Notes under the pieces: generated by a model | What the model was told of the DNA's origin: nothing | Databases searched by the model: none | Seen by the model: only the letters and a program-made list of their open reading frames with translations | Position numbers and translations under genes: made by a program | Shown here: piece by piece, positions 25,179 through 33,932 of the stretch | Position numbering within the stretch: the stretch's first letter is position 1 | Layout of the letters: each line of letters opens with the position of its first letter | From: Pseudarthrobacter sp. L1SW | GTDB lineage: Bacteria > Actinomycetota > Actinomycetes > Actinomycetales > Micrococcaceae | Reading direction: 5' to 3' | Length of the DNA stretch: 64,000 nt | NCBI RefSeq assembly: GCF_020809045.1 | Contig: NZ_CP078079.1 | Location: forward strand, 2,480,001 to 2,544,000

Positions 25179-26191
25179 TGGCCCGGACCCCCGGTGGCCG
25201 ACGTCCCGACAAAGTTTGAGATCCGCGGCCGCGACGCAGCGCTCTGGGCGGCGGCGATCATCTCGGGCGTGATCCGGGCAAGGCTGCCGGTGGGGTACTG
25301 CGCGGACACATGGTCCACATGCCGGACAGAGAGCACCTCGGGCCCCAGGAAACGCCTGGCCAGGGCCTCGAACTGGCCGGCGTCGCCGGTGGCCACAAAG
25401 TGGTGCTCCGGAGGCACTGCGTCCGTGCGCTGGAGGTTGTGGGTGGCCAGGGCGCGGTAGACGTCCTTGGCGGTCTCCTCGGCACTGGACACGAGGGTCA
25501 CGTCCGCCCCCATGACGTAGGAGATGACGCCGGTGAGCAGGGGGTAGTGGGTGCAGCCCAGGACCACGGTATCCACCCCGGCGTCCTTGAGCGGAGCGAG
25601 GTACTCCTCGGCAACGGCAAGCAGGGCCGGTCCGGTGGTGATGCCGGCCTCCACGTAGCTGACGAACTCCGGGCACGCCACGGAGGTGATCGCAAGATCG
25701 GGAGCTGCGGCAAACGTATCCTCGTAGGCCCGCGACCCCACCGTGGCAGACGTGCCAATCACGCCCACCCGTCCACTGCGGGTCGCGGCCACGGCACGGC
25801 GCACTGCCGGCTGGATGACCTCGATGACCGGGATGCCGTACTTGGCCGTGTAGCGCTCCCGGGCGTCCCGCAGGACAGCGGCCGACGCCGAGTTGCAGGC
25901 AATGGTGAGCAGCTTGACGCCGGAGTCCACCAGTTCGTCCATCACGCCTAGGGCGTTTGCCCGCACCTCCGCAATGGGAAGCGGTCCGTACGGTCCGTGC
26001 GCTGTGTCCCCCACATAGAGGATGGACTCGTTGGGCAGCTGGTCGATGATGGACCGGGCCACCGTCAGGCCGCCCACGCCGGAATCGAACACACCGATGG
26101 GCCGTGACTCCACGGCGGCGGCAGGGAAGTCGCTGGCTTCGGACCCCGCTGCAGCGTCGGCTGGCGGGTCCATGCTCGAGGCTCTACTCAT
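25175..26191 (-). CDS. murI: Glutamate racemase
   Basis: Makes D-glutamate for peptidoglycan. The two catalytic cysteines are in 'TIACNSASA' and '[11 protein letters not shown]', with the family start '[13 protein letters not shown]' and '[11 protein letters not shown]'. At 338 aa it is longer than typical MurI (about 270) because of a ~33-residue N-tail. ATG 26191 is chosen because a TATCCT box lies 9 nt upstream; ATG 26173 or an earlier start is possible. It overlaps the downstream phosphodiesterase gene by 4 nt, linking the two. Confidence 0.94.
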   Translation of the reverse strand: MSRASSMDPPADAAAGSEASDFPAAAVESRPIGVFDSGVGGLTVARSIIDQLPNESILYVGDTAHGPYGPLPIAEVRANALGVMDELVDSGVKLLTIACNSASAAVLRDARERYTAKYGIPVIEVIQPAVRRAVAATRSGRVGVIGTSATVGSRAYEDTFAAAPDLAITSVACPEFVSYVEAGITTGPALLAVAEEYLAPLKDAGVDTVVLGCTHYPLLTGVISYVMGADVTLVSSAEETAKDVYRALATHNLQRTDAVPPEHHFVATGDAGQFEALARRFLGPEVLSVRHVDHVSAQYPTGSLARITPEMIAAAQSAASRPRISNFVGTSATGGPGQ

Positions 26192-26296
26192 GATTATTCG
26201 AGGATAGGGCTTCCCTGCAGCCCCAGCCATGATCTTGTGGCCAGCAGCTCATGTCTAATGTGTCACAGCGCGGGGACGGGGAACGGCCGGCGCCGC

Positions 26297-26863
26297 TCAC
26301 CGGCGGGCGTCCAGGGACTGCAGCATGGCCTGGACCAAGGACTCCTGGAGCCAGGTGGCGAAGTTGTAGACCAGCGCCAAATAGCTTTCCACGTCCTCGG
26401 CCTGGGACCAGTCCTGCATGAGGTGGACGTGTTCGGCATCCTCCTCGTCCTGGATGTCCAGCCGCTCGGCCAGGACAAGCCGGACATCGTTCAGCGCCAT
26501 GGACCAATGCCGCGCCCCTTCGGGCGTCAGCACGATCTCGTCCTTGTCGAGGTCCAGGGCGGCCGCCTGCAGGGCGCCGATCTTTGTCTCCCGCAGCGAC
26601 CGTTCGGTGAGCTGACGGAACTCAAGGGACGCGCCGGCGTCGTCCTTCATGACGTTCGGAAGGAGCCGCTTGACGGCCCTGTCCACGGGCTCGGCAACGT
26701 CCATGTCCAGGCCGATCAGTGCCGCCAGCGGGTCCTGCCCGGACCGTTCCTCCGGCTGGAGCATGGAGATGACGTCACTGATGAGGCTGCGCAGCAGGTC
26801 CCGCTCTGCGGGTTCCAGGTAGCCGGTAATGCCCTTGAGTCCGTACTTGAATGCCTTAGCCAC
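26297..26863 (-). CDS. DUF2017 family protein
   Basis: 188-aa mostly helical, charged protein with no membrane segment. The sequence pattern ('KYGLKGITGYLEPAERDLLRSL', 'VLTPEGARHWSMALNDVRLVL', 'VYNFATWLQESLVQAML') fits the actinobacterial DUF2017 family, which as a rule sits directly after clpS. It starts with GTG inside the clpS 3' end (8-bp overlap GTGGCTAA), so the two are translationally coupled. A role in ClpS-dependent proteolysis is a reasonable guess from this coupling only. Confidence 0.85.
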   Translation of the reverse strand: MAKAFKYGLKGITGYLEPAERDLLRSLISDVISMLQPEERSGQDPLAALIGLDMDVAEPVDRAVKRLLPNVMKDDAGASLEFRQLTERSLRETKIGALQAAALDLDKDEIVLTPEGARHWSMALNDVRLVLAERLDIQDEEDAEHVHLMQDWSQAEDVESYLALVYNFATWLQESLVQAMLQSLDARR

Positions 26864-27239
26864 GTTTCCCCTTGCCCTGGCCCGGTCCGCCGGACTTGCG
26901 GGAGTTGCCGCCGTCCCCGCCGCTGGCCTTCTCCACCGTTGCCCACAGGCCAAATCCGTGCATCGCCACCGCGTGGCGCTCCACCTGCTCTTTGCTGCCG
27001 GAGGCAACAATGGAGCGGCCCTTCTTGTGGACCTCCATCATGAGCTTGTTCGCCTTGCTCTCCGAGTAGCCGAAGTAGCTCTGGAAAACGTAGCTCACGT
27101 AGCTCATGAGGTTGACGGGATCGTTCCAGATCACCAGGTTCCAGGGGATGTCCGGTGCGGTCAGGGAATCGGTGGATTCCGCTGTTCCGGTCCGGGTGCC
27201 CTCCTGTGTATCAGGGCCGGGCGCAACGCTAATGGTCAT
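26856..27239 (-). CDS. clpS: ATP-dependent Clp protease adaptor ClpS
   Basis: Delivers N-degron substrates to ClpAP/ClpCP. The 127-aa protein has the ClpS core: 'PWNLVIWNDPVNLMSYV' (the N-D-P loop of the N-degron pocket), 'MMEVHKKGRSIVASG' and 'HAVAMHGFGLWAT'. Before it is a disordered ~30-residue N-tail, and after it a basic Gly/Lys tail. The ATG has no ribosome site but a TAGAAT box exactly 6 nt upstream, predicting a leaderless mRNA. It is divergent from pncB. Confidence 0.93.
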   Translation of the reverse strand: MTISVAPGPDTQEGTRTGTAESTDSLTAPDIPWNLVIWNDPVNLMSYVSYVFQSYFGYSESKANKLMMEVHKKGRSIVASGSKEQVERHAVAMHGFGLWATVEKASGGDGGNSRKSGGPGQGKGKRG

Positions 27240-27245
27240 CTGTCC

Positions 27246-27251
27246 ATTCTA
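27246..27251 (-). promoter_or_regulatory. TAGAAT -10 box, leaderless clpS
   Basis: On the minus strand TAGAAT, one mismatch from TATAAT, is followed by GGACAG and ATG 27239. No -35 consensus is visible 15-19 nt upstream. Confidence 0.6.
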
Positions 27252-27307
27252 TGGGGAGGACGGGCCGGCGCCGCGAAGCGGAGCGAGACGTGGGAGCCGG
27301 CGGGGAC

Positions 27308-27313
27308 TAGAGT
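27308..27313 (+). promoter_or_regulatory. TAGAGT -10 box, leaderless pncB
   Basis: TAGAGT is followed by 7 nt and GTG 27321. It lies 56 bp from the divergent clpS box, so the two promoters are back to back. Confidence 0.5.
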
Positions 27314-27320
27314 GACTTTC

Positions 27321-28649
27321 GTGAGTACCTCAGCCGGCTGGGACCATCCCCGCACGTCCTTTTACACCGACCACTACGAGCTGACCATGCTGCAGGCGTC
27401 GCTCCATTCGGGGGCCGCGCACCGCAAGTCGGTGTTCGAGGCATTCGCCCGCCGCCTCCCTGACGGCCGGCGTTACGGGATCGTGGCAGGCACGGGACGG
27501 CTGCTCGAGGGCATCGCCAACTTCCGCTTCGGGGAAGCCGAACTGGAGTTCCTGGAGCGCACCAAGGTGGTCAACGCGCAGACCCTTGAATACCTTGCTT
27601 CCTACCGTTTCTCCGGGGACATCTGGGGCTACCCCGAGGGTGAAGCGTATTTTCCCAACTCCCCCATCCTGATCGTCGAAGCCACCTTCGCTGAAGCCTG
27701 CATGCTGGAAACCTACCTCCTGTCCGTGCTGAACCACGACAGTGCCATCGCCTCCGCCGCGTCGCGCATGGTCAGCGCGGCGCACGGGCGGCCGTGCATC
27801 GAGATGGGCTCACGGCGCACGCACGAGGAAGCGGCCACCGCTTCCGCCAGGGCGGCCATCATCGCCGGGTTCGACAGCACGTCCAACCTGGAAGCAGGCA
27901 TCCGCTACGGGATCAAGACGGTGGGCACCGCCGCCCACTCCTTCACCCTCCTGCACGACACCGAACGCGACGCGTTCGAGGCACAGATTGCCTCCCTTGG
28001 GGACCAGACGTCCCTGCTGGTGGACACGTACGACGTCGAAGCGGCCGTCCGCACGGCAGTGGACCTTGCGGGTCCCCGGCTGGGAGCGGTCCGGCTGGAT
28101 TCCGGGGACCTGGTGGCACAGGCCCAGTGGGTGCGCCGCCTTCTGGACGACCTTGGCAACGAGAACACCAAGATCGTGGTCACGTCGGACCTCGACGAGT
28201 ACGCCATCGCCGCGCTGCAGTCCGCCCCGGTGGATTCCTACGGTGTGGGCACTTCCCTGGTTACCGGCTCCGGCGCCCCCACGGCCAGCATGGTCTACAA
28301 ACTGGTCAGCCGCACGGACGATGACGGGAACTTCGTCTCCGTTGCCAAGGCTGCCAAGAACAAGGCAAGCGTGGGCGGACGGAAGTACGCGTTGCGCAAG
28401 CTGGACCAGCGCGGCATCGCCACCGCCGAAGTGGTGGGCGTGGGGCGCCCGCCGGAGGATGACGGCAATGACCGCCCCCTGCTGCAGCAGTTCATGAAGA
28501 ACGGGGAGCTGCTGCCGGGCTGGACCGGCCATGAAGGGGTGCTCCGCGCCCGCCAGCGCCACGCGGATTCCATGGCGGAACTGCCTCCGGTGGTTAACCG
28601 CCTGCAGCGCGGCGAAGCTGCTATCCCTACCCTGTACGACGAAAACTGA
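27321..28649 (+). CDS. pncB: Nicotinate phosphoribosyltransferase
   Basis: Converts nicotinate, PRPP and ATP to nicotinate mononucleotide in the Preiss-Handler salvage route. The 442-aa protein has 'TSFYTDHYELTMLQA' at the start, the phosphoacceptor-type His region 'GTAAHSFTLLH', 'VRLDSGDLVAQA', 'VVTSDLDEYAI' and 'DSYGVGTSLVTGSGAP'. GTG 27321 is preferred over GTG 27312 because a TAGAGT box lies 7 nt before it and 27312 falls inside that box. pncA follows after 9 bp, so nicotinamide deamination and nicotinate capture are co-expressed. Confidence 0.95.
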   Translation: MSTSAGWDHPRTSFYTDHYELTMLQASLHSGAAHRKSVFEAFARRLPDGRRYGIVAGTGRLLEGIANFRFGEAELEFLERTKVVNAQTLEYLASYRFSGDIWGYPEGEAYFPNSPILIVEATFAEACMLETYLLSVLNHDSAIASAASRMVSAAHGRPCIEMGSRRTHEEAATASARAAIIAGFDSTSNLEAGIRYGIKTVGTAAHSFTLLHDTERDAFEAQIASLGDQTSLLVDTYDVEAAVRTAVDLAGPRLGAVRLDSGDLVAQAQWVRRLLDDLGNENTKIVVTSDLDEYAIAALQSAPVDSYGVGTSLVTGSGAPTASMVYKLVSRTDDDGNFVSVAKAAKNKASVGGRKYALRKLDQRGIATAEVVGVGRPPEDDGNDRPLLQQFMKNGELLPGWTGHEGVLRARQRHADSMAELPPVVNRLQRGEAAIPTLYDEN

Positions 28650-28658
28650 GGAGAACCG

Positions 28659-29294
28659 ATGTCCCGCGCACTGATCATCGTCGACGTCCAGAACGATTTC
28701 TGCGAGGGCGGTTCGCTCGCCGTTTCCGGCGGTGCGGACGTGGCCGGCGCCATCAGCGACTACGTGGACGCCCACCACGGCGAGTTCGACCACATCGTGG
28801 CCACCCAGGACTGGCACATCGACCCGGGCGCGCACTTCTCGGACACACCGGATTTCAAGGACAGCTGGCCGCCGCACTGCGTGGCCGGGACCCGGGGCGC
28901 CGAACTCCATCCGGACCTCGACACCGAGTACATCCAGGCGTATTTCCAGAAAGGCCAGTTCGCCGCCGCCTACTCCGGGTTTGAGGGCCTGCTGGCCCCC
29001 GAAGACGCAGTGCCCACCGGAGAACGCCAGCCAGGCGCCCTGCCCGGGGGCGACGCCGAAAAATTCGCCCCGGACGAGGACGCGATCGGACTGGATGACT
29101 GGCTGCAAAGCCACGACGTCGAGGACGTTGTGGTGGTGGGCATCGCCACCGACTACTGCGTCATGGCAACCGCCCTGGACGCCGTCCAGGCAGGCTACTC
29201 GGTCACCGTCCTCCGGTCCCTGACCGCGGGGATAGCAGAGGACCTGGAGGACGCTGTGGCCGAAATGGAACTCGGCGGCGTGGACGTCGCCTGA
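28659..29294 (+). CDS. pncA: Nicotinamidase (pyrazinamidase)
   Basis: Deamidates nicotinamide to nicotinate, feeding PncB. The 211-aa isochorismatase-fold enzyme has the Asp-Lys-Cys triad elements: D9 in 'IIVDVQNDF', the metal site 'ATQDWHIDPGAHFS', a lysine in 'YFQKGQ' and the cysteine in 'GIATDYCVMATALDA'. The ribosome site GAGGAGAACCG before the ATG is good. An insert of about 20 residues (102-122) precedes the 'GLDDWL' segment. It is the second gene of pncB-pncA. Confidence 0.95.
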   Translation: MSRALIIVDVQNDFCEGGSLAVSGGADVAGAISDYVDAHHGEFDHIVATQDWHIDPGAHFSDTPDFKDSWPPHCVAGTRGAELHPDLDTEYIQAYFQKGQFAAAYSGFEGLLAPEDAVPTGERQPGALPGGDAEKFAPDEDAIGLDDWLQSHDVEDVVVVGIATDYCVMATALDAVQAGYSVTVLRSLTAGIAEDLEDAVAEMELGGVDVA

Positions 29295-29315
29295 CTGTCC
29301 CTGGCGGCAGCGGCC

Positions 29316-31097
29316 CTACTTGCGGCCGATGAACCAGTCCTGGAGTTTCCGCAGGCGGGACTGAAGCTGCTCCTCGTTTGCCTGCGCAACGGGCGGCCCG
29401 CCGCACACGGTCCGCAGCTTGGTATGCACCACGCCGTGGGGGGTCCCCGTCCGGGCTGACCAGGCTGCCACGTTCTTGGCCAGCTCATTCCGGAGGTCCA
29501 TCAGCATCCGGTGGTCCGGGACGGCGGGCGCCGCACTTTCAGCTGCAGCCGGCGCCTTCCGGTTTTTCCGGTTCAGCTGCTCGTGCTGGCGCTGCCGGAG
29601 GAGCGTGCCCACCTGTTCGGCGTCCAGCAGCCCGGGAATGCCGAGGAAGTCCATTTCGTCGTCGGACCCCACCTCGCCGCCGGTGCCGAACTCGCCGCCG
29701 TCAAACAGGACGCGGTCAAAGGACGCCTGCGAGTCCAGGGCCTCGAACTTGCCCTTGGTCAGGGTGTCGGAGGCCTTCTCCTCACGGTTGGCCTCCTCCA
29801 TAAGCGAGTCTTCGGGATTGAAGAGGCCGTCGCCGTCCTCCTTCTCGGGGCGGTCCAGGGCATGGTCCCGTTCCGCCTCCATGGAGTTGGCCAAAGCCAT
29901 CAGCTGCGGCACCGAAGGCAGGAAGACCGAGGCCGTTTCCCCGCGCTTGCGGGCACGCACGAACCGCCCCACTGCCTGGGCAAAAAACAGCGGCGTTGAG
30001 GTTGATGTGGCGTACACGCCCACGGAAAGCCGGGGCACGTCAACGCCTTCGGACACCATGCGGACGGCCACCATCCAGCGCTTCTCGCTGGCTGTGAACT
30101 CCTCGATCTTGCTGGATGCCTTGGCGTCGTCGGACAGGATGACCGTGGGCGACTCCCCGGTGATCCTCTTCAGCTGCCCGGCGTACGCCCGCGCGTCCTC
30201 ATGGTCCGTGGCGATCACCAGCCCGCCGGCGTCGGGGACGGTGCGCCGGACCTCGCTGAGGCGCTTGTCCGCGCCGGCCAGGACAGCCGGGATCCACTCA
30301 CCGGCAGGATTCAGGGCGGTCCGCCACGCGTGCGAGGTGATGTCCTTGGTGACCGCCGCTTCCCCCAGCGATGCCGCCATCTCTTCACCGGCACTGGTCC
30401 GCCAGCGCATCTGCCCCGAATAGGCCATGAACATCACCGGGCGGACCACGTGGTCCCGCAGGGCGTTGCCGTAGCCGTACGTGTAGTCGGCCTTGGAGCG
30501 GCGGATCCCGTCCCGGTCCTCGGCATACTCCACGAACGGGATGGGCGAGGTGTCCGAGCGGAACGGCGTACCGGTGAGCGAGAGCCGTCTCACCGCGGGG
30601 TCAAACGCTTCCCGCAGGCCGTCGCCCCAGGACAGGGCCTCGCCGCCGTGGTGGATCTCGTCCAGGATCACCAGGGTGCGCGCAGCCTCGGTCTTGGCAC
30701 GGTGGAGCAGCGGTTTGCTGGCCACCTGCGCGTAGGTGACGGCCACTCCGATGAAGCCGCGGCCGTGCTGGCCGTCCGAGTTCTTGAAATTGGGGTCGAT
30801 GGCGATGCCCACCCTGGCCGCAGCATCCGCCCACTGGCGCTTGAGGTGGTCGGTGGGCGCCACGATGGTTACCCGGTTGACGGCGCCGGAGTCGATGAGC
30901 GTGGACGCGACGCGGAGGGCAAAGGTGGTCTTGCCGGCTCCGGGGGTTGCCACCGCCAGGAAGTCGCGGGGGCTGTTGCGCAGGTAGAGGTCAAGCGCTT
31001 CCTGCTGCCAGGCACGGAGTTTCGGGGCGGTTCCCCAGGCTGCGCGTTCCGGGTAGGCCGGTGGCAGGGTGGGGCCGCCAAAGAGCGTCTCCGTCAC
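29316..31097 (-). CDS. DEAD/DEAH-box helicase (superfamily 2)
   Basis: 593-aa SF2 helicase. Motif I is 'ATPGAGKTTFA', motif II is DEIH in 'TLVILDEIHHGG', motif III is 'LSLTGTPFRSD', and motif VI is in 'FFAQAVGRFVRARKRG'. The N-terminal 'KLRAWQQEALDLYLRN' is a Q-motif-like entry. After the motor come acidic and Lys/Arg-rich C-terminal segments. The substrate and pathway are unknown; DNA repair or a UvrB/XPB-like role is possible. The GTG start shares one base with the DUF3039 stop (TAGTG), so both form an operon. Confidence 0.88.
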   Translation of the reverse strand: MTETLFGGPTLPPAYPERAAWGTAPKLRAWQQEALDLYLRNSPRDFLAVATPGAGKTTFALRVASTLIDSGAVNRVTIVAPTDHLKRQWADAAARVGIAIDPNFKNSDGQHGRGFIGVAVTYAQVASKPLLHRAKTEAARTLVILDEIHHGGEALSWGDGLREAFDPAVRRLSLTGTPFRSDTSPIPFVEYAEDRDGIRRSKADYTYGYGNALRDHVVRPVMFMAYSGQMRWRTSAGEEMAASLGEAAVTKDITSHAWRTALNPAGEWIPAVLAGADKRLSEVRRTVPDAGGLVIATDHEDARAYAGQLKRITGESPTVILSDDAKASSKIEEFTASEKRWMVAVRMVSEGVDVPRLSVGVYATSTSTPLFFAQAVGRFVRARKRGETASVFLPSVPQLMALANSMEAERDHALDRPEKEDGDGLFNPEDSLMEEANREEKASDTLTKGKFEALDSQASFDRVLFDGGEFGTGGEVGSDDEMDFLGIPGLLDAEQVGTLLRQRQHEQLNRKNRKAPAAAESAAPAVPDHRMLMDLRNELAKNVAAWSARTGTPHGVVHTKLRTVCGGPPVAQANEEQLQSRLRKLQDWFIGRK

Positions 31098-31429
31098 TAT
31101 TTGTTGTTGCCCGAGTCCCCTCCGGGACCCTTGCCGCCGTCGTTGCCCGGGCGGAGGCCGTCATAGACCTCTTTGCACATCGGGCAGACCGGGAACTTCT
31201 GCGGGTCCCGGCCGGGCGTCCAGACCTTGCCGCACAGGGCGATGACAGGCTCCCCGGTCAGCGCGGACTCCATGATCTTTTCCTTGCGCACATAGTGCGA
31301 AAAGCGCTCCCGGTCCCCGGGTTCCACTTCCTGGCGCAGTTCCTCGCGCTCAATGGTGGCTGTGGACGATCCAGCCCCGGAAAGCTCGCGCATCGGGTCG
31401 TTCTCGAGAGGGTCCGTCATGCTAGTCAT
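31097..31429 (-). CDS. DUF3039 family small protein
   Basis: 110-aa protein with 'FSHYVRKEKIMESALTGEPV', then 'ALCGKVWTPGRDPQKFPVC' and 'PMCKEVYDGL'. The single Cys in ALCG plus CPMC form a probable three- to four-cysteine zinc knuckle. This is the DUF3039 pattern, always small and actinobacterial. ATG 31429 is preferred because TAAGAT lies 7 nt upstream; ATGs at 31438 and 31420 are in frame. It is tightly coupled to the helicase gene, so it may be an accessory subunit. Function unknown. Confidence 0.83.
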   Translation of the reverse strand: MTSMTDPLENDPMRELSGAGSSTATIEREELRQEVEPGDRERFSHYVRKEKIMESALTGEPVIALCGKVWTPGRDPQKFPVCPMCKEVYDGLRPGNDGGKGPGGDSGNNK

Positions 31430-31436
31430 GCGAACC

Positions 31437-31442
31437 ATCTTA
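31437..31442 (-). promoter_or_regulatory. TAAGAT -10 box, leaderless DUF3039-helicase operon
   Basis: On the minus strand TAAGAT is followed by GGTTCGC (7 nt) and ATG 31429. It overlaps the alternative ATG at 31438, which supports 31429 as the start. Confidence 0.5.
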
Positions 31443-31558
31443 GCCGTTCCGGGGGCCGCACGTTCGACGCCGGAGGCTGCCGCCGCGCCGCCCGGAACCG
31501 GCCGCCGTCGTACTTTTCCCCGCGGCACCCTGGCTGGTCACCGGCCGTCAGCACGCGG

Positions 31559-32341
31559 TCAGAGGCCCTGCCAGGCGGGCTTGTTGTCATAGGTGTGGCG
31601 GTAGAAATCCGCCAGCTTCAGGGCCGAGGCGGCTGCCTCGTCCAGGAGGACGGTGGCGTGCGGATGGAACTGGAGGATCGACGCCGGGCAGATGGCCGAG
31701 ACGGGGCCCTCCACGAAGTCCCGGACCGCCTGGGCCTTCCGCGCGCCCGTTGCCAGCAGGATGACGTGCCGCGCGTCCATGATGGTTCCGAGGCCCTGGG
31801 TCAGGACATGGTGCGGGACCTCGGCCAGGCTGCTGAAGAACCGGGCGTTGTCCCGGCGTGTCTGCTCGATGAGGCTCTTGATGCGGGTCCGGGAGGCGAA
31901 GGAGGACCCGGGCTCGTTGAACGCGATGTGGCCGTCCGTACCCACCCCCAGGAGCTGCAGGTCGATTCCGCCGGCGGCGGCGATGGCTTCCTCGTAGGCG
32001 AGGCACGCGGCCGGGATGTCCGCGGCTGTGCCGTCCGGGCTGTGGACGTTTTCCGGGGCGATGTTCACCCGGCTGGTGAACTCGCGCCGGATGACTTCCC
32101 GATAGGACTCGGGATGGCCGGCAGGGAGGCCAACGTATTCGTCCAGGGCAAATCCCTGCGCCCGGCTGAAGTCCAAGCCTTCCCGCCCGTGCCGCGCGGC
32201 CAGCTCATCGTAGACGGGCAGCGGGGACGAGCCCGTGGCCAGGCCCAGGACGGCGCCCGGCTTGCGCCGCAGGAGTTCCTCGATGGCGTCAGCGGCGAGT
32301 TTACCGATCTGCTTGGTGCCGTTGAGGATGACTACTTCCAT
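31559..32341 (-). CDS. nagB: Glucosamine-6-phosphate deaminase
   Basis: Converts glucosamine-6-phosphate to fructose-6-phosphate and ammonia in amino-sugar use. The 260-aa protein has 'LGLATGSSPLPVYDEL', the catalytic Asp region 'GFALDEYVGLP', and the active site 'LLGVGTDGHIAFNEPGSSF' with the general-base His. The ribosome site GGAAGGAA is good. It lies 19 bp after the ABC permease stop on the same strand, so it may be read from the ABC operon, but no functional link is obvious. Confidence 0.95.
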   Translation of the reverse strand: MEVVILNGTKQIGKLAADAIEELLRRKPGAVLGLATGSSPLPVYDELAARHGREGLDFSRAQGFALDEYVGLPAGHPESYREVIRREFTSRVNIAPENVHSPDGTAADIPAACLAYEEAIAAAGGIDLQLLGVGTDGHIAFNEPGSSFASRTRIKSLIEQTRRDNARFFSSLAEVPHHVLTQGLGTIMDARHVILLATGARKAQAVRDFVEGPVSAICPASILQFHPHATVLLDEAAASALKLADFYRHTYDNKPAWQGL

Positions 32342-32360
32342 GCTGTTCCTTCCGAAGTTT

Positions 32361-33932
32361 TCAGCGGTTGACGGCCACCTGTGCCAGGAGCTCGGGGCCA
32401 CGGGCATCCAGCCATTTTCCGCCCAGCCGGACTCCTGCCACGAACAGGCCCAGCCCCAGAACAGTCCCTGCGGCGAGGTTGATCCAGCCGAAGAGGCTGT
32501 TGCCGGTGACCAGCTGGGCAATCATGAGGACGGCCTCGGGCAGGACCAGGGCCATCAGGACCAGCAGGCCGCCGAACTGCACCGCGAGGGTCTGCCCCAC
32601 GTTGCCGGGCGGTTTCTTGAACGGGCTGTCGCCCGGCAGCGGAACGGCCACGGTGTACCGTGCGGAGACCACCGAGGACAGGCCCAGCCCGGTGAACAGG
32701 ACGCCCAGGCTCAGGCCCAGCTGGCCGGGCAGGGCATCCCACTTCCCGGTGAGAGCGGAGTAGCCCACGGCAAACACGAGCACGACGGGCAGCGCGAACG
32801 CCAGGCAGGCCAAGGCGCGGCCCAGCCGGTCCGCCACGCCCCGGACGCCCGTGGCCAGGTGCAGGGCGAAGGCGGTGCTGTCGTAGGACACGTCGGCAGA
32901 GATGGACCAGGCGAGGATGAATGCGGACAGCGGGGCGAGGGAAGCCAGGCTGCTGTATTCCCCGGTCTGGCTGCCCTGGAACAGCAGCACCACGGGAAGC
33001 AGCGGGATCACCACCAGGGAGCCCGAGTACCGCGGGTCCCGGAACCAGTACGTGAGGCACCTGGCCATCACCGCGCCGGCGGGGACCGGCGGCAGGACCC
33101 CCAGCAGCCCCAGCTTGCCGGCCTTCCGCTTCCCGCCGCCCGCATAGGGAGGGGTCACCAGCGCGCGCTCCAGCAGCAGCTTCCAGGCCCACGCCAGGGC
33201 GGCAAGTGTTGCCGTGGAAAGGAGCAGTTTCAATGCTGCCTTGCCTGGCTGGCCAGCGGCGGCATCGCCGGCAATGGACCACGGGGCTCCGAGCGGTGTC
33301 CAGGACAGCGCCCGGGCAAAGCCGGGAAGGAACCCTGCGGACGAGGAGATGCCCTGGCCCACTCCGGCCACGATGGGTCCCATCAGGACCAGGGGCACCA
33401 TGAACGCGATGGCGCTGACGTCCTTGAAGCGCCGTGACGCCGCCAGGCTGGCCGTAGCGGTTGTGACCACCTTGGCGATGACCACGCAGGTCAGCACCCC
33501 CAGCACTGCTCCGGCAAAGGCGGCGAGCGCGGGAAGGACGGCCCGGGACCACGTCACCACTGTTGCCAGGGCAACGAGGGAGGTGGCCACTCCGGGAATT
33601 CCGATCAGTCCGCCCAATGCCAGCCCTGCGAGCATCTGCTTCACGGGGATGGCGAAGGTTGTGAAGCGTGCGGGGTCCAGGGTCATGTCGGTCGCGGACG
33701 CCACCACCGGCACAATCCCCCAGCCCAGGATGGCAGCGGATCCGCCCAGCACCACGGCGGCGTAGGCGAGTTCGTGCGGCGCGTTCCGCAGCAGGACCAG
33801 GACCACCACCAGCGTCGCCACCAGGCCGAGAGCATAGAGTCCGGCGAAGGCCATGCCCACCAGCTGCCAGGGGCTGCGCCGCAGGCCGTTGCGCAGCAGG
33901 GTGAGCTTGAGCCTCAGAAGGTGCGCAACCAT
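32361..33932 (-). CDS. ABC-2 type transporter permease
   Basis: 523-aa very hydrophobic protein with about 12 membrane segments, a number typical of large actinobacterial exporter permeases. No signal peptide or soluble domain. Its start overlaps the 3' end of the ATP-binding gene by 19 bp, so the two proteins form one transporter. Cargo unknown; drug, lipid or peptide export are possible. Confidence 0.82.
   Translation of the reverse strand: MVAHLLRLKLTLLRNGLRRSPWQLVGMAFAGLYALGLVATLVVVLVLLRNAPHELAYAAVVLGGSAAILGWGIVPVVASATDMTLDPARFTTFAIPVKQMLAGLALGGLIGIPGVATSLVALATVVTWSRAVLPALAAFAGAVLGVLTCVVIAKVVTTATASLAASRRFKDVSAIAFMVPLVLMGPIVAGVGQGISSSAGFLPGFARALSWTPLGAPWSIAGDAAAGQPGKAALKLLLSTATLAALAWAWKLLLERALVTPPYAGGGKRKAGKLGLLGVLPPVPAGAVMARCLTYWFRDPRYSGSLVVIPLLPVVLLFQGSQTGEYSSLASLAPLSAFILAWSISADVSYDSTAFALHLATGVRGVADRLGRALACLAFALPVVLVFAVGYSALTGKWDALPGQLGLSLGVLFTGLGLSSVVSARYTVAVPLPGDSPFKKPPGNVGQTLAVQFGGLLVLMALVLPEAVLMIAQLVTGNSLFGWINLAAGTVLGLGLFVAGVRLGGKWLDARGPELLAQVAVNR

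Noticed and set aside
24381..25676. A longer frame for the metallo-beta-lactamase protein starting at 25676
   Set aside because: The extension overlaps murI and lacks family features; the GTGA junction at 25175-25178 gives the expected start.
27305..27325. Possible NrtR-like half-site (AGTGACTTTCGTGA) at pncB
   Set aside because: Only partly resembles the palindrome at 6580, is not itself symmetric, and covers the start codon and -10 box; chance similarity is likely.
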